Assembly (NCBI GenBank): GCA_002388665.1
Contig: DGMY01000085.1
Coordinates: forward strand, 22,383-86,382
Direction: 5' to 3'
Origin: Opitutia bacterium UBA4506
GTDB taxonomy: Bacteria > Verrucomicrobiota > Verrucomicrobiia > Opitutales > Puniceicoccaceae
DNA length: 64,000 bases
Positions 54,851 through 63,518 of this stretch are shown piece after piece (the stretch's first letter is position 1; each line of letters starts with the position of its first letter). The notes beneath the pieces were generated by a model, which was not told where the DNA came from, ran no database searches, and saw only the letters and a list, made by a program, of their open reading frames with translations. Position numbers and translations under genes: made by a program.

Positions 54851-55567
54851 ATGACTACTGTACGACTATCCGTTTCACTCGTAAGCGCGGGCCTTCTCGC
54901 TTTGGTATCAACCGCTCAAGCAGCGACTGTCTTGATCGATTTTGGACAGAACGGGGCAGGATTCGTCTCTTCAGGGAATTGGAATAATTTTGCGCAGTCG
55001 ACCTCGTATCGGTTCAGCCAAACTTCGGGTAACACTACCTTGATGCTGGAAAACATGATCGATTCGAGCGGCCAGGGTACATCGATTGATTTGTATTTCA
55101 CTGGGCAGCAGTACGGCTCCTCCAGTTCAGGGGTGGGAGGTATCGATTACGACGTGCCGACTACGACTAGCTACCCGCAGTCCGCGACTCGTGATGGTAT
55201 CTATCTTATTAATGGTAGTTCGGTTACGACATCGACCTTTGAGCTTCGCGACTTGGCTGCAAACGAATACTACGATCTCACCTTCTTCGCCACTTCTGAC
55301 AGTGCACGGGAAGACACCACTTGGACCGTGGACGGGGAATCTGTTGTTCTTAACCCCACGATGAATACCACCACGACGGTCACGCTCAGTAGCGTTCAGG
55401 CAGACGAGAATGGTGTCGTGGAGATTACTTGGAAATCACCGAGTGCGGGCAATGCAGGTTTGTGGGGAACGCTGGAGATTGTAGCGGTACCCGAGCCGGC
55501 AACCGCGGGGTTCTTGGTGGGTGCTCTTGCTCTATCGGCTGTGGCGATTCGCCGCCGGGTACGCTGA
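54851..55567 (+). CDS. PEP-CTERM exported protein
   Basis: A 238-residue protein with a signal peptide (VSLVSAGLLALVSTAQAA). The mature chain is beta-rich with VLIDFGQNGAGFVSSGNW near the start and YYDLTFFATSDSAREDTTW in the middle, similar to sandwich domains found on other PEP-CTERM proteins. The C-terminus has VPEPATAGFLVGALALSA and the basic end IRRRVR, a canonical exosortase signal. There is no sequence similarity to the PEP-CTERM protein at 52.9 kb beyond the tail. Function unknown. Confidence 0.87.
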   Translation: MTTVRLSVSLVSAGLLALVSTAQAATVLIDFGQNGAGFVSSGNWNNFAQSTSYRFSQTSGNTTLMLENMIDSSGQGTSIDLYFTGQQYGSSSSGVGGIDYDVPTTTSYPQSATRDGIYLINGSSVTTSTFELRDLAANEYYDLTFFATSDSAREDTTWTVDGESVVLNPTMNTTTTVTLSSVQADENGVVEITWKSPSAGNAGLWGTLEIVAVPEPATAGFLVGALALSAVAIRRRVR

Positions 55568-55623
55568 GCAGCTGCGAGCGGAACAATTTTAATTTTTGGT
55601 GACGATAGGTCGTCGAACGAAGA

Positions 55624-55653
55624 ATGGCTGCCCTTCCCCGGGCGGCCATTTTT
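55624..55653 (+). terminator. Intrinsic terminator after PEP-CTERM gene
   Basis: AATGGCTGCCC (55624-55633 region) pairs with GGGCGGCCATT (55640-55650) with one G-T pair and a 6-base loop, followed by TTTTT. It lies in the gap before a converging gene and is a good rho-independent terminator. Confidence 0.75.
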
Positions 55654-55707
55654 ATGGCGTTGAATAGGAGCGGGCAGGAAGCGATTCAGCTTCGCCGCAG
55701 GACCTGA

Positions 55708-56052
55708 TCAGCCCGGAGGCCAATCCAGCGATCGCCCGCCGAGTACGTGTACGTGGAGATGGGGAACGGATTCCCCTCCATCCCGGCCGTTGTTAATGAC
55801 GACGCGAAACCCGTCCTCTAAATCCAGCTTGCGGGCCATTTCGGCGGCGACCAGCAGGAGATGGCCAAGGAGGCTCTCGTGCTCATCTTCGGCCTCGGCC
55901 AAACGGGGAACAGGGTCCCTGGGGATGACCAATAGGTGAACGGGGGCTTGGGGGTCGATGTCCCGCAAAACAATGCACTGATCATCCTGATGAACAAAGT
56001 CACCGGGGATCTTCCCTTCCATTATCTTTTGGAATAAAGTCTGATCGCTCAT
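55708..56052 (-). CDS. HIT family hydrolase (HinT-like)
   Basis: A 114-residue protein of normal HinT size. The defining motif SVPHLHVHVLGGR is near the C-terminus, giving the histidine triad HxHxHxx. It starts MSDQTLFQKIMEGKIPGDFVHQDD, the usual HinT opening. It hydrolyses nucleoside phosphoramidates, such as AMP-lysine, in the cytoplasm. The start at 56052 is chosen over 56064 because it matches family beginnings. It converges on the PEP-CTERM gene. Confidence 0.95.
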   Translation of the reverse strand: MSDQTLFQKIMEGKIPGDFVHQDDQCIVLRDIDPQAPVHLLVIPRDPVPRLAEAEDEHESLLGHLLLVAAEMARKLDLEDGFRVVINNGRDGGESVPHLHVHVLGGRSLDWPPG

Positions 56053-56139
56053 ACTGGGTAGCAAATTTTGGGTTGGGATGGATGGTTTGTGGCAGCTAGG
56101 GAGAGTCGGCCTGCGCCGGTGTCTCCACCGGAAAAAATT

Positions 56140-56625
56140 TCAGGCGACAAAAAGTGAAACTGGAGTGCCGGTAGATTGAGCCCATTTCTGGACGGTTTCT
56201 TGGAGGAGTTCCAGTTGTTCTTGGCGTTCGCGTTCGGCCTTGCGGGTCCATCGGTGACCCGGCGCGCGAACGGCCTCGCGTAAACCGGTAATCAGGAGCA
56301 CTGCCGGGCGACCGCGTCCCATCTCCCGGATGACTCGTTGGACCGCCGCTTGGACCCACAGAAGTCCACCGGAGATTGCTCCTGCGTCCAGCACGCGGCA
56401 GGCGACGCCCGGATTTCCGTCTTCGTACCAGTTGAGTAGCCGTCGAACCGCACTGGCTGCGGGGACAACTCCCTGAATTTGTTTGGTGTGGATGAAGTCG
56501 AGAGCTTTCTCAAACTCCTCGGACGCGAAACTCGATCCGGGGAAGAGCATTCGCAGCATACCATGACCGGCGCGAATCTCCTTCAAGCGTCGATGGTCCA
56601 GGCGAGATCGTAGGGGGGCGTTCAT
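56140..56625 (-). CDS. Unknown protein coupled to nrdR
   Basis: A 161-residue soluble protein. The visible core is [20 protein letters not shown], then [24 protein letters not shown] and [15 protein letters not shown], an alpha/beta pattern with a small glycine-rich turn (GAISGG), followed by a helical, arginine-rich part. I do not recognise a family. The start ATG overlaps the nrdR stop by four bases, so the two are translationally coupled. A longer reading frame (to 56775) exists but would run through nrdR. Confidence 0.65.
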   Translation of the reverse strand: MNAPLRSRLDHRRLKEIRAGHGMLRMLFPGSSFASEEFEKALDFIHTKQIQGVVPAASAVRRLLNWYEDGNPGVACRVLDAGAISGGLLWVQAAVQRVIREMGRGRPAVLLITGLREAVRAPGHRWTRKAERERQEQLELLQETVQKWAQSTGTPVSLFVA

Positions 56626-57071
56626 CGGTTCAATACTGAGATTTCCTGTTCTAGCTCTGCGATGTCCCGAATGTCCTTGTAGGCAATGGCGAATCGGACG
56701 TAGGCGATCTGGTCGATTAGTTTGAGACGGTTCATGATTTCCTCGCCGATCGCGCGGCTGGGAATTTCGTCGCAAAATTCCTTCTGGAGGGTATCGACGA
56801 TCTCGCTGATCATCATATCGATCCGTTCCATCTCGACGGGACGACTCTCAATGGCCTTTTTGATGCCGCGGAGCATTTTCGAACGATCAAAATCTTCCCG
56901 GCTTTGGTCCATTTTGATCACTCTGAGGTTCTCGCGAAGCACTTCTTCGATCGTGGTGAAGCGGTACTCGCAAGACAGGCACTCCCGACGACGGCGGATG
57001 CAACTCTCGGATTTTCCCACCCGTGAATCGATCACCTTTGTCTCAGTCGAACTGCACTTCGGACATCTCAT
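56622..57071 (-). CDS. nrdR: Transcriptional repressor NrdR
   Basis: A 149-residue protein of exact family length. The zinc ribbon is [17 protein letters not shown] with the second pair in [12 protein letters not shown] (Cys 3, 6, 31, 34). The ATP-cone follows: [20 protein letters not shown] near residue 53. NrdR binds dATP or ATP and represses ribonucleotide reductase genes through NrdR boxes. No nrd gene lies in the window. It overlaps the unknown gene downstream by four bases. Confidence 0.97.
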   Translation of the reverse strand: MRCPKCSSTETKVIDSRVGKSESCIRRRRECLSCEYRFTTIEEVLRENLRVIKMDQSREDFDRSKMLRGIKKAIESRPVEMERIDMMISEIVDTLQKEFCDEIPSRAIGEEIMNRLKLIDQIAYVRFAIAYKDIRDIAELEQEISVLNR

Positions 57072-57215
57072 TACTTTTCCTAGTTCCTCTTACATTGGGA
57101 AAGAGATTCAGAACGATTCAAAATGCAACTCGAAATCGTTGAGCCGGAAAGGCTAGGTGGGGGTCTGTGGACATCGGGTAGGTTCGCAGATCACTCAACC
57201 CAGAACGCTCGGTTT

Positions 57216-57803
57216 CTACTGTGAAGGAGCGAGGAGTCCGCTCGAGCGAAGAAAATTAGCGAGCAAATCCTTCCCATCATGCGTAGCGAGAGATTCCGGG
57301 TGAAATTGGACGCCGTGAATATCGAGGTCTCGGTGGCGGAGTCCCATGATTTCCCCCTCCGCAGTTTCTGCGGTGATCTCAAGGCAATCGGGCAAAGAAG
57401 CCCGCTCGACGATCAGAGAATGATAGCGAGTGGCCTCGAAAGGATTCGGAAGTCCTGAGAATACGCTTTTGCCCTCGTGGAGGATCGGGGACGTTTTACC
57501 GTGCATGAGTCGGTCGGCCCGTACGACCTTGCCACCGAAGTACTGGCCGATGCATTGGTGACCGAGACAGACTCCGAGGATGGGTACTTTGCCGGCGAAC
57601 CGTTCGATCAGGGCGAGGCTTTGCCCAGCTTCGTTGGGAGAGCAGGGTCCAGGGGATATCACGACCGCCTGGGGATTGAGAGCCTCCGCCTCGTCGGCTG
57701 TGAGCTGATCATTCCGGTAGACACGGGGCAACGAGCCCAGCTCCCCGAAATATTGGACGAGGTTGTAGGTGAAGGAATCGTAGTTATCTAGAACGAGCAG
57801 CAC
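57216..57803 (-). CDS. pabA: Anthranilate / aminodeoxychorismate synthase glutamine amidotransferase
   Basis: A 195-residue class-I glutamine amidotransferase. Family marks are [17 protein letters not shown] at the start, [12 protein letters not shown] near residue 52, the nucleophile Cys in [17 protein letters not shown] near 79, and [13 protein letters not shown] near 170 holding the His and Glu. It supplies ammonia to an aminase partner to make anthranilate (tryptophan) or 4-amino-4-deoxychorismate (folate). No trpE or pabB is adjacent, so the name trpG is equally possible; the single subunit may serve both. Confidence 0.92.
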   Translation of the reverse strand: MLLVLDNYDSFTYNLVQYFGELGSLPRVYRNDQLTADEAEALNPQAVVISPGPCSPNEAGQSLALIERFAGKVPILGVCLGHQCIGQYFGGKVVRADRLMHGKTSPILHEGKSVFSGLPNPFEATRYHSLIVERASLPDCLEITAETAEGEIMGLRHRDLDIHGVQFHPESLATHDGKDLLANFLRSSGLLAPSQ

Positions 57804-57912
57804 GGTAAGAGACTGTGGTCAGATCGGCGTTCCCGGTCAAGTTCGAGCAGGTTTCTTCTCTTCCCGTGTTTCAAGGACTTGCACCCGTGGAATCTCCTTT
57901 TAGCGTAACCTC

Positions 57913-60906
57913 ATGTCCGACGCTCAGCAGCTTCCACCGATTCTCACCGAAAATTTTCGCGAAGACGCCCGCCACTATATTCCGCTCACCGATCGGGAGG
58001 AAGCCACCATGCTCGACAAGGTCGGGGTGTCCTCCCTCGCCGATCTCTACCAACATATTCCGGCTGCCACGCAGTTTCAGGACCCCCTCCCCCTCCCGGA
58101 GGAGATGAATGAAGCAGAGGCCCGCGAGCAGATTTCCCGGATCGCCGCCGCCAATCGGCCGCTTCCCAGCTTTGCATCGGACGGATTGCCCGACTGGAGC
58201 CAGCCGGCGATTGTCGGTCGTGTCGCCTCGCTGCGACGGTTGGCGACTAGCTACACTCCGTACCAGCCGGAGCGCAGCCAGGGTACGTTGACAGCCCACT
58301 GGATCTACCAGTGTCTCCTTTCTGAGCTGACCGGTTACGAGGCGGTGAACTCGTCGCTCTACGATCGTTCCACTGCTTTGGTGGAAGCGTCATTTTGTAC
58401 GCTTCGCTTGAAGAAGAAGTCGTCGGTTGTAGCGGTTGCCGAAACTCTTGAGCCGTCAGACCTCGCGGTTCTGGACACACATTTTGCGGATACGGCGTTT
58501 GAGATCCTGCGAATTCCTTGTGACCCGGAGACGGGGCGGATGGATCCGGTCACGGTTCGGGAGGCGATCGGCCCCCGGGTGGCAGAGGTCGCGTCGTTTG
58601 CTTTTCCTCAGATCAATACACTGGGCCTCCTGGAGGAGGTGGATTCTCTGACTGATCTGTGCCGCGAGCTCGGAATTCGAAGTGTGGCGGTAATCGACCC
58701 GTTTTTATTGGGGCCCGGAGGTCTGAAGACTCCCATCGAATACGGCGAGTCCGGGGCCGATATCGCCATTGGAGAAGGTCAGCATCTCGCGCTCGAACCA
58801 AATTTCGGGGGACCGGGGTTGGGATTGTTCGCGATCCGGTTCGACAGCAAGCACCGGAATGACATCCGGAATGCCCCCGGCCGTTTCGTCGGTCGAGCCA
58901 CTGACCGTGCGGGGAACGGAGGGAAGGTCATGGTCCTCTCGACGCGGGAACAGCATATCCGAAAAGAGAAGGCTACTTCCAACATCTGTTCGAATCAGGC
59001 GTTTCTTGCCACTCTGGTCGGTGCGGCGTTGCTTCGGCGGGGATCGAAGGGGCTCGGAGAAGCCATCGAGTCCGCGCGGGCGGGGATTTCGGCTTTTCTT
59101 CAGCAGTTGCCCGAGCTTCCGGGCGTTCGCTGTGCGTTTGCCGATCAACCGGTCTTTACTGAAGTTACGGTGGAGATCAATGCTCCGGTCGGTCCCCTCC
59201 TCGAGCGAGGAGTGGAAGAAGGGATTCTTTTGGGGACGGATGTGAGTGACCGTGTGGGTGGAACCCGGCGGAACCTTCTCAAGCTTTCTTTTACGGATCG
59301 TGTTGGTTCCAGCGAGATCGATGCGCTTCTCACGATCCTTCGTACGGTGCCCGCCATGGAGGCCGGGAGTGCCCCGGTGGTCCCAGCGGAAGTGCCCTCC
59401 CCTGCCCTAAGGCGTGAAGGTCCTGCGATTCCCGGTTTCTCCGAAGAGGAGTTGTATGCCTACTATCGCAAGCTCGATGCACTGAATGCTGCCCCGGAAG
59501 AAGCACCGTATCCGCTCGGTTCCTGTACGATGAAATACAATCCGTATCTCAACGAATGGGCCGCAGGACTTGAGGGCTTTACGAGGATCCACCCTTCCGC
59601 TCCAGAGAGCTGTGTGCAGGGATCGCTTGAGGTCCTGTTCGAAACACAAGAATGGTTCAAAAACATGACCGGACTCGCCGGGGTGACGACCCAGCCGGTG
59701 GCGGGAGCCCAGGGAGAGCTTGTGGGGCTGAAAATGTTCCAAGCCTATCATAGGGCACGCGGCGATGCGCATCGCGATGTCATGCTCATTCCTCGATCCG
59801 CTCACGGAACGAATTTTGCGACGGCCGCGATGGCGGGTTACCCGTCCGGTCGGGGAATAGTTCTCCTTCAGGCGGATTCGACCGGTTGCATTGATGCGAA
59901 GGATCTTGAGGAGAAGATCGAAGAGTATGGACCGCGTATCGCGGGGATCATGATTACCAATCCCAATACCGGAGGCATTTTTGAAACGGCCTTTGCGGAC
60001 ATTGCGACCAAGATTCATGAAACTGGAGGTCTGGTTTATCTCGATGGGGCGAATCTGAATGCCATTGCCGGCTGGATTGATTTAGCTGCTATGGGGGTGG
60101 ATGCGGTTCACAGTAATTTGCACAAGACCTGGACCATTCCCCACGGTGGAGGGGGGCCGGGAGACGGAATCGTTGCCGTGAGTGAGCGTCTCGTAGACTT
60201 TCTGCCCGGAAAGCAGGTGATTCGCAAAGGAGATGGATTTACGACAGTGACCCCATCGCAATCGATCGGAACGTTTCACCGGCACTGGGGAAATTTCGCT
60301 CACAAGGTGCGCTGCTACACTTATCTCCTGCGTCTCGGTCGGGAAGGTATCCCTCGGATGAGTGCGACCGCGGTTTTGGCCGCTCGGTATTTGCAAAAGT
60401 CTCTCGACACCGAGTTCCCCTTGCTGCCAGCGGGTAATGATGACGCTCCTCGGATGCACGAGTTCATTTTGACGCTGACCGAGGAGCAGTTTGCCGCCTT
60501 GGAGGGTGTAGGGGTTTCGCGTCCGCAAGCGATTCCATCGTTCGGGAAGATGCTTCTCGACTTCGGTTATCACGCCCCCACCGTGGCCTTTCCAGAGGCG
60601 CTGGGCCTGATGTTTGAGCCGACGGAGAGTTATACGCAAGCCGAGCTGGATCGGCTCGCCGAGACGATCAGAGCCATCGGTCAATTGACCCTCTCGCACC
60701 CTGAGGTGGTTCGTGACGGTCCGCACTTTTCGCCGGTCCGCCGATTCGACGAGGTGTCTGCCAACCGAAATCCCGTGTTGAACGAGTCGTTGGCTGCCCT
60801 TCCGGAGATCCCGGGTTCGAGCCCGGCCTCCTGTGATTTGCTGGCCCGTTCCGTATCGGATATTTCGGAAGAGCTTCAAAACCTCTCCGTAGAGGAGTCC
60901 GTCTGA
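57913..60906 (+). CDS. gcvP: Glycine dehydrogenase, fused GcvPA-GcvPB
   Basis: A 997-residue P-protein of the glycine cleavage system. The N-terminal half (about 1-490) is PA-like: RHYIPLTDREEATMLDKVG at the start and SYTPYQPERSQGTL near 115. The C-terminal half (about 505-997) is PB-like: YPLGSCTMKYNP near 535, DGANLNAIAG near 712, and the PLP lysine in HSNLHKTWTIPHGGGG near 736. The PA-style and PB-style openings, not the FxxRHIGP opening of classical GcvP, indicate a fusion of split subunits. It decarboxylates glycine onto lipoyl H-protein. No gcvT, gcvH or glycine riboswitch-like leader was seen next to it. Confidence 0.93.
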   Translation: MSDAQQLPPILTENFREDARHYIPLTDREEATMLDKVGVSSLADLYQHIPAATQFQDPLPLPEEMNEAEAREQISRIAAANRPLPSFASDGLPDWSQPAIVGRVASLRRLATSYTPYQPERSQGTLTAHWIYQCLLSELTGYEAVNSSLYDRSTALVEASFCTLRLKKKSSVVAVAETLEPSDLAVLDTHFADTAFEILRIPCDPETGRMDPVTVREAIGPRVAEVASFAFPQINTLGLLEEVDSLTDLCRELGIRSVAVIDPFLLGPGGLKTPIEYGESGADIAIGEGQHLALEPNFGGPGLGLFAIRFDSKHRNDIRNAPGRFVGRATDRAGNGGKVMVLSTREQHIRKEKATSNICSNQAFLATLVGAALLRRGSKGLGEAIESARAGISAFLQQLPELPGVRCAFADQPVFTEVTVEINAPVGPLLERGVEEGILLGTDVSDRVGGTRRNLLKLSFTDRVGSSEIDALLTILRTVPAMEAGSAPVVPAEVPSPALRREGPAIPGFSEEELYAYYRKLDALNAAPEEAPYPLGSCTMKYNPYLNEWAAGLEGFTRIHPSAPESCVQGSLEVLFETQEWFKNMTGLAGVTTQPVAGAQGELVGLKMFQAYHRARGDAHRDVMLIPRSAHGTNFATAAMAGYPSGRGIVLLQADSTGCIDAKDLEEKIEEYGPRIAGIMITNPNTGGIFETAFADIATKIHETGGLVYLDGANLNAIAGWIDLAAMGVDAVHSNLHKTWTIPHGGGGPGDGIVAVSERLVDFLPGKQVIRKGDGFTTVTPSQSIGTFHRHWGNFAHKVRCYTYLLRLGREGIPRMSATAVLAARYLQKSLDTEFPLLPAGNDDAPRMHEFILTLTEEQFAALEGVGVSRPQAIPSFGKMLLDFGYHAPTVAFPEALGLMFEPTESYTQAELDRLAETIRAIGQLTLSHPEVVRDGPHFSPVRRFDEVSANRNPVLNESLAALPEIPGSSPASCDLLARSVSDISEELQNLSVEESV

Positions 60907-60959
60907 TTCTGACTCGCTTGAGACTCTGAATCGCAGATTTCTCTCCCTACCCACCATCT

Positions 60960-62108
60960 ATGACGGCACAAAGAAAGTTGAAGAAATCGAAAGGTTTTCT
61001 CTTGGTGCTGATCATGATTGTGGTCCTCCTTGGGTGGGTCGGCTGGCGATTATCACTCCCGTGGCGTGTGCTTTCCGAGGCTGCGCCCCCGGAGGCTTCC
61101 TGGAGTTTTAGCGGGGATTCCGTCCAAGCGAGCCCGATACGATGGACGGATGGTGCCCTTGTGGTTTTGGCTCGCGCCGCCGAGACCGAATTCAGTGTCG
61201 TCCATCTGGTGCGGGACGGAGCGGTCAACCTCATCCGATTGAGCTTTGCCCGGGTGGAATTCGGCGAGGCGCCCGAACGCTTTCAGGAGATCGATTTTTC
61301 CCGTTGGAAGGATCTCCTCGATCCGTCCCGCCTCCCGATCACCAAGGCGTATTTTCCGGAGGCAGAACTCAAGCTATCGATTTTCCCAAGCGCCCTGGAC
61401 GCGGAGCTTACGGCGATTCGGAATCGGTCCGGTGCGATTGATTCCACCGCGAGAGTTGAGGGGGGCGGTCTCAAGGTGCAGGGTTTCTTGCGGTTGGGTT
61501 GGGACTCCCTGGAGAACGGAGGCTCTTTTGAGGGCTCGTACGCCCGCCATTCCAACCCATACTTTTTCTCCTTCTTCGACGAAGAACCCTTTCGTTCCCT
61601 GTTGAGCCCGTTTGGCTTGATTCAGTTCGAAGGAAGCTTCGTCCTTGATCAAAATTGGAAGTTCGGACAAGGGATTCGGCTGATTACCGCAGCCGAGCCG
61701 AGCGGAGTGTTTGAAGGAGCCACTCACACGGAATTGGCCTTCTCAGGTGCCACGGTGTTTCCAAATGTTCTTTCCCGGGAGAACCGTGCCCTGTTGGAGG
61801 GGTTGTTGCCCGATGGAATTACCCTCTTTCGCGTGGAGGCAAGGCGACGAAACGACGGCCCGATACTGATGGAGGTCTCCCTCAACAACGGGATGTTGTT
61901 CAAGCTGGATACGGATTCTTGGAGGGATGGCTCGGCTGCGCGCCTGCATATCATTGGAAACCCTCTCCATATCCAAGGAGTCCTCGAGCTGACCGATTCG
62001 GGGGCGATGACCTTTTTTGCGATCGATCCCCCGGTCAAAACGGTACCTTCTTTCCATCTTCCCGGAATTCTGGAGATCGGAGAGGCCCCACAACCCGGAA
62101 ATGACTAG
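60960..62108 (+). CDS. Unknown protein with one N-terminal membrane span
   Basis: A 382-residue protein. A basic start (MTAQRKLKKSKG) precedes one hydrophobic span (FLLVLIMIVVLLGWVGWRL), so about 350 residues lie outside the cytoplasm. These are beta-rich with two similar halves of about 150 residues (AVNLIRLSFARVEFGEAP, FLRLGWDSLENGGSFEGSY, GVLELTDSGAMTFFAI), reminiscent of AsmA/DUF748-type periplasmic proteins in rhythm, without a motif to prove it. The ATG of the lytic transglycosylase follows the stop without a gap, so the two are co-translated and may work together in the periplasm. Confidence 0.7.
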   Translation: MTAQRKLKKSKGFLLVLIMIVVLLGWVGWRLSLPWRVLSEAAPPEASWSFSGDSVQASPIRWTDGALVVLARAAETEFSVVHLVRDGAVNLIRLSFARVEFGEAPERFQEIDFSRWKDLLDPSRLPITKAYFPEAELKLSIFPSALDAELTAIRNRSGAIDSTARVEGGGLKVQGFLRLGWDSLENGGSFEGSYARHSNPYFFSFFDEEPFRSLLSPFGLIQFEGSFVLDQNWKFGQGIRLITAAEPSGVFEGATHTELAFSGATVFPNVLSRENRALLEGLLPDGITLFRVEARRRNDGPILMEVSLNNGMLFKLDTDSWRDGSAARLHIIGNPLHIQGVLELTDSGAMTFFAIDPPVKTVPSFHLPGILEIGEAPQPGND

Positions 62109-62639
62109 ATGAAATCCCCCTTCTACCCTGCGGTTCTCCTCCCTATCGCTCTGCTGCTGATCCTGGGGGGATGTGCTCGCCCCGAGCGAAAGGTGATCCC
62201 CGCAGAGGATGTATGGACCTACATTCTCAAACGCGCTCCCCAGCATCAATTGGACCCGGGTTTTGTCTACTCTCTTGCCTTTGCAGAGAGCTCCTTCAAC
62301 GCCTATGCCAGCACCGACGTGGCGCGGGGGATTACGCAAATCAGCGAAGCCGCCTGGGAGACCGTGACGGATATCTCCTACGACCGAGCCTGGAATTGGC
62401 GGACGAATCTGAATACGGCGATGCTCTATTTAGTCTACTGTCGGGAGCGTCTTACGGAAGCCAAGCATTTCAATTACCCGCTCTTGGCAGCATCCTATCG
62501 TTACGGCCCCGGGGCAGTCCAGCGGGCCCAGTACCAAATTTCCGGTTTGCCAAAGCCCAAGAATAAAATTTATCAGCAGTTCTTCCGCGGTCACATCCAC
62601 CCCTACCCACCCCCGGAACCCGAAAATCCCCACCCATAG
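62109..62639 (+). CDS. Lipoprotein lytic transglycosylase (SLT domain)
   Basis: A 176-residue protein with a lipoprotein signal (LLLILGGC, acylated Cys near residue 21). The SLT-type catalytic domain has the glutamate in SLAFAESSFNAYAST near 57, the GITQISEAAW motif near 75 and AASYRYGPGAVQRA near 140. It cleaves the glycan strands of peptidoglycan with formation of 1,6-anhydro ends. The last residues, PPEPENPHP, and the stop codon are encoded by repeat DNA that recurs twice downstream, so the original C-terminus has probably been replaced. The ATG abuts the stop of the upstream gene. Confidence 0.9.
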   Translation: MKSPFYPAVLLPIALLLILGGCARPERKVIPAEDVWTYILKRAPQHQLDPGFVYSLAFAESSFNAYASTDVARGITQISEAAWETVTDISYDRAWNWRTNLNTAMLYLVYCRERLTEAKHFNYPLLAASYRYGPGAVQRAQYQISGLPKPKNKIYQQFFRGHIHPYPPPEPENPHP

Positions 62640-62664
62640 CAGGCCGGCAGGTGTGCTATGGGTG
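62631..62664. repeat. Palindrome over the transglycosylase stop codon
   Basis: CACCCATAGCA (62631-62641) pairs perfectly over 11 bases with TGCTATGGGTG (62654-62664); the stop codon TAG lies in the left arm. Related palindromes, ATAGCACGCC...GGTGTGCCAT, end both downstream repeat units (about 62979-63003 and 63375-63399). This copy has compensating changes that keep its stem, which suggests the structure itself is selected or is a recombination site. It may also end the transcript. Confidence 0.8.
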
Positions 62665-63009
62665 GGGAGGAGATGGCGAACATTAAACTCTAAACGTTAA
62701 ACATTAAACATTGAACGGGGAATTGGAGTGGAAGCTCGTTGAACGTTGGATGTTGGGCGTTGGACGTTGGATGTTTAGAGTTTAACGTTTAACGTTCGCT
62801 ATCTGGAATTCCTGAGCCTCCAGCGACCACGGATTGCGGATCGTGGGATATCGGGTGATGCAATATGAAGAATCCGGGATCGTCACGCCCGAGCGTCTCC
62901 CCAGCGATGCCGGAGGCATCAAATCGAGTAGCCGGGGGTTGAGCGCAGCGACACCCCCGGGATCCGAAAATCCCCCCCCATAGCACGCCGGTAGGTGTGC
63001 CATCGATTT
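62664..63009. repeat. Tandem repeat unit A (346 bp)
   Basis: The unit begins GGGGAGGAGATGGCGAAC, runs through a TTAAAC-type heptamer array, a GTTGGAT-type heptamer array of five units (62738-62772), CGCTATCTGGAATTCCTG, a region with GATGCCGGAGGCATC (62906-62920) and CCGGGGGT/ACCCCCGG (62932-62960), and ends with CATAGCACGCCGGTAGGTGT. Unit B repeats all these parts in order. No gene was recognised inside; the longest frames are short and follow the repeats. Confidence 0.9.
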
Positions 63010-63405
63010 GGGGAGGAGATGGCGAACGTTAAACTCTAAACGTTAAACGTTAAACATTGAACGGGGGATTGGAGTGGAAGCTCGTTGGATGTTGGATGTT
63101 GGATGTTGGATGTTGGATGTTGGATGTTGGATGTTGGATGTTGGGCGTTGGGCGTTGGACGTTGGATGTTTAGAGTTTAACGTTTAGCGTTCGCTATCTG
63201 GATTTCCTGGGCGGGCAGCGACCGCGGATAGAGGATATTGGGATATCGGGTGATGCAATATGAAGAATCCGGGATAGTTGCGCCCGTACCGTCTCCCCAG
63301 TGATGCCGGAGGCATCAAATCGAGTAGCCGGGGGCTGAGCGGAGCGACACCCCCGGAATCCGAAAATCCCCCGGCATAGCACGCCGGTAGGTGTGCCATC
63401 GATCT
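63010..63405. repeat. Tandem repeat unit B (about 396 bp)
   Basis: A diverged copy of unit A, starting with the same GGGGAGGAGATGGCGAAC and ending with the same CATAGCACGCCGGTAGGTGT block. The extra 50 bases are almost wholly explained by seven additional heptamers (49 bases) in the GTTGGAT array. The palindromes GATGCCGGAGGCATC (63302-63316) and CCGGGGG/CCCCCGG (63328-63356) are kept. Confidence 0.9.
63084..63167 (+). repeat. 7-bp minisatellite, 12 units
   Basis: Twelve consecutive heptamers: eight exact GTTGGAT, two GTTGGGC, one GTTGGAC and one GTTGGAT, then GTTTAGAG. The equivalent place in unit A (62738-62772) has five: GTTGAAC, GTTGGAT, GTTGGGC, GTTGGAC, GTTGGAT. The last four units are shared in order between the two copies, so the expansion occurred at the left side, as in slipped-strand replication. 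Confidence 0.93.
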
Positions 63406-63518
63406 GGCGTCTATTATTGCTCATGGGTTTAGGATCGAGCCTGTTCTTGCGTGTTTCATTATTAGAGCATAACTTTCCAGGCAAATTCGTTCCGAAACCT
63501 GACGCACTTGCCGATACC

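Noticed and set aside
57804..57912. Glycine riboswitch upstream of the fused glycine dehydrogenase
   Set aside because: The 109-base gap is too short for a tandem aptamer and lacks the conserved GGAGAG-type core on either strand.
62664..63405. CRISPR array
   Set aside because: The 7-bp units are continuous without spacers, the large units are 346-396 bases, and no cas gene is present.
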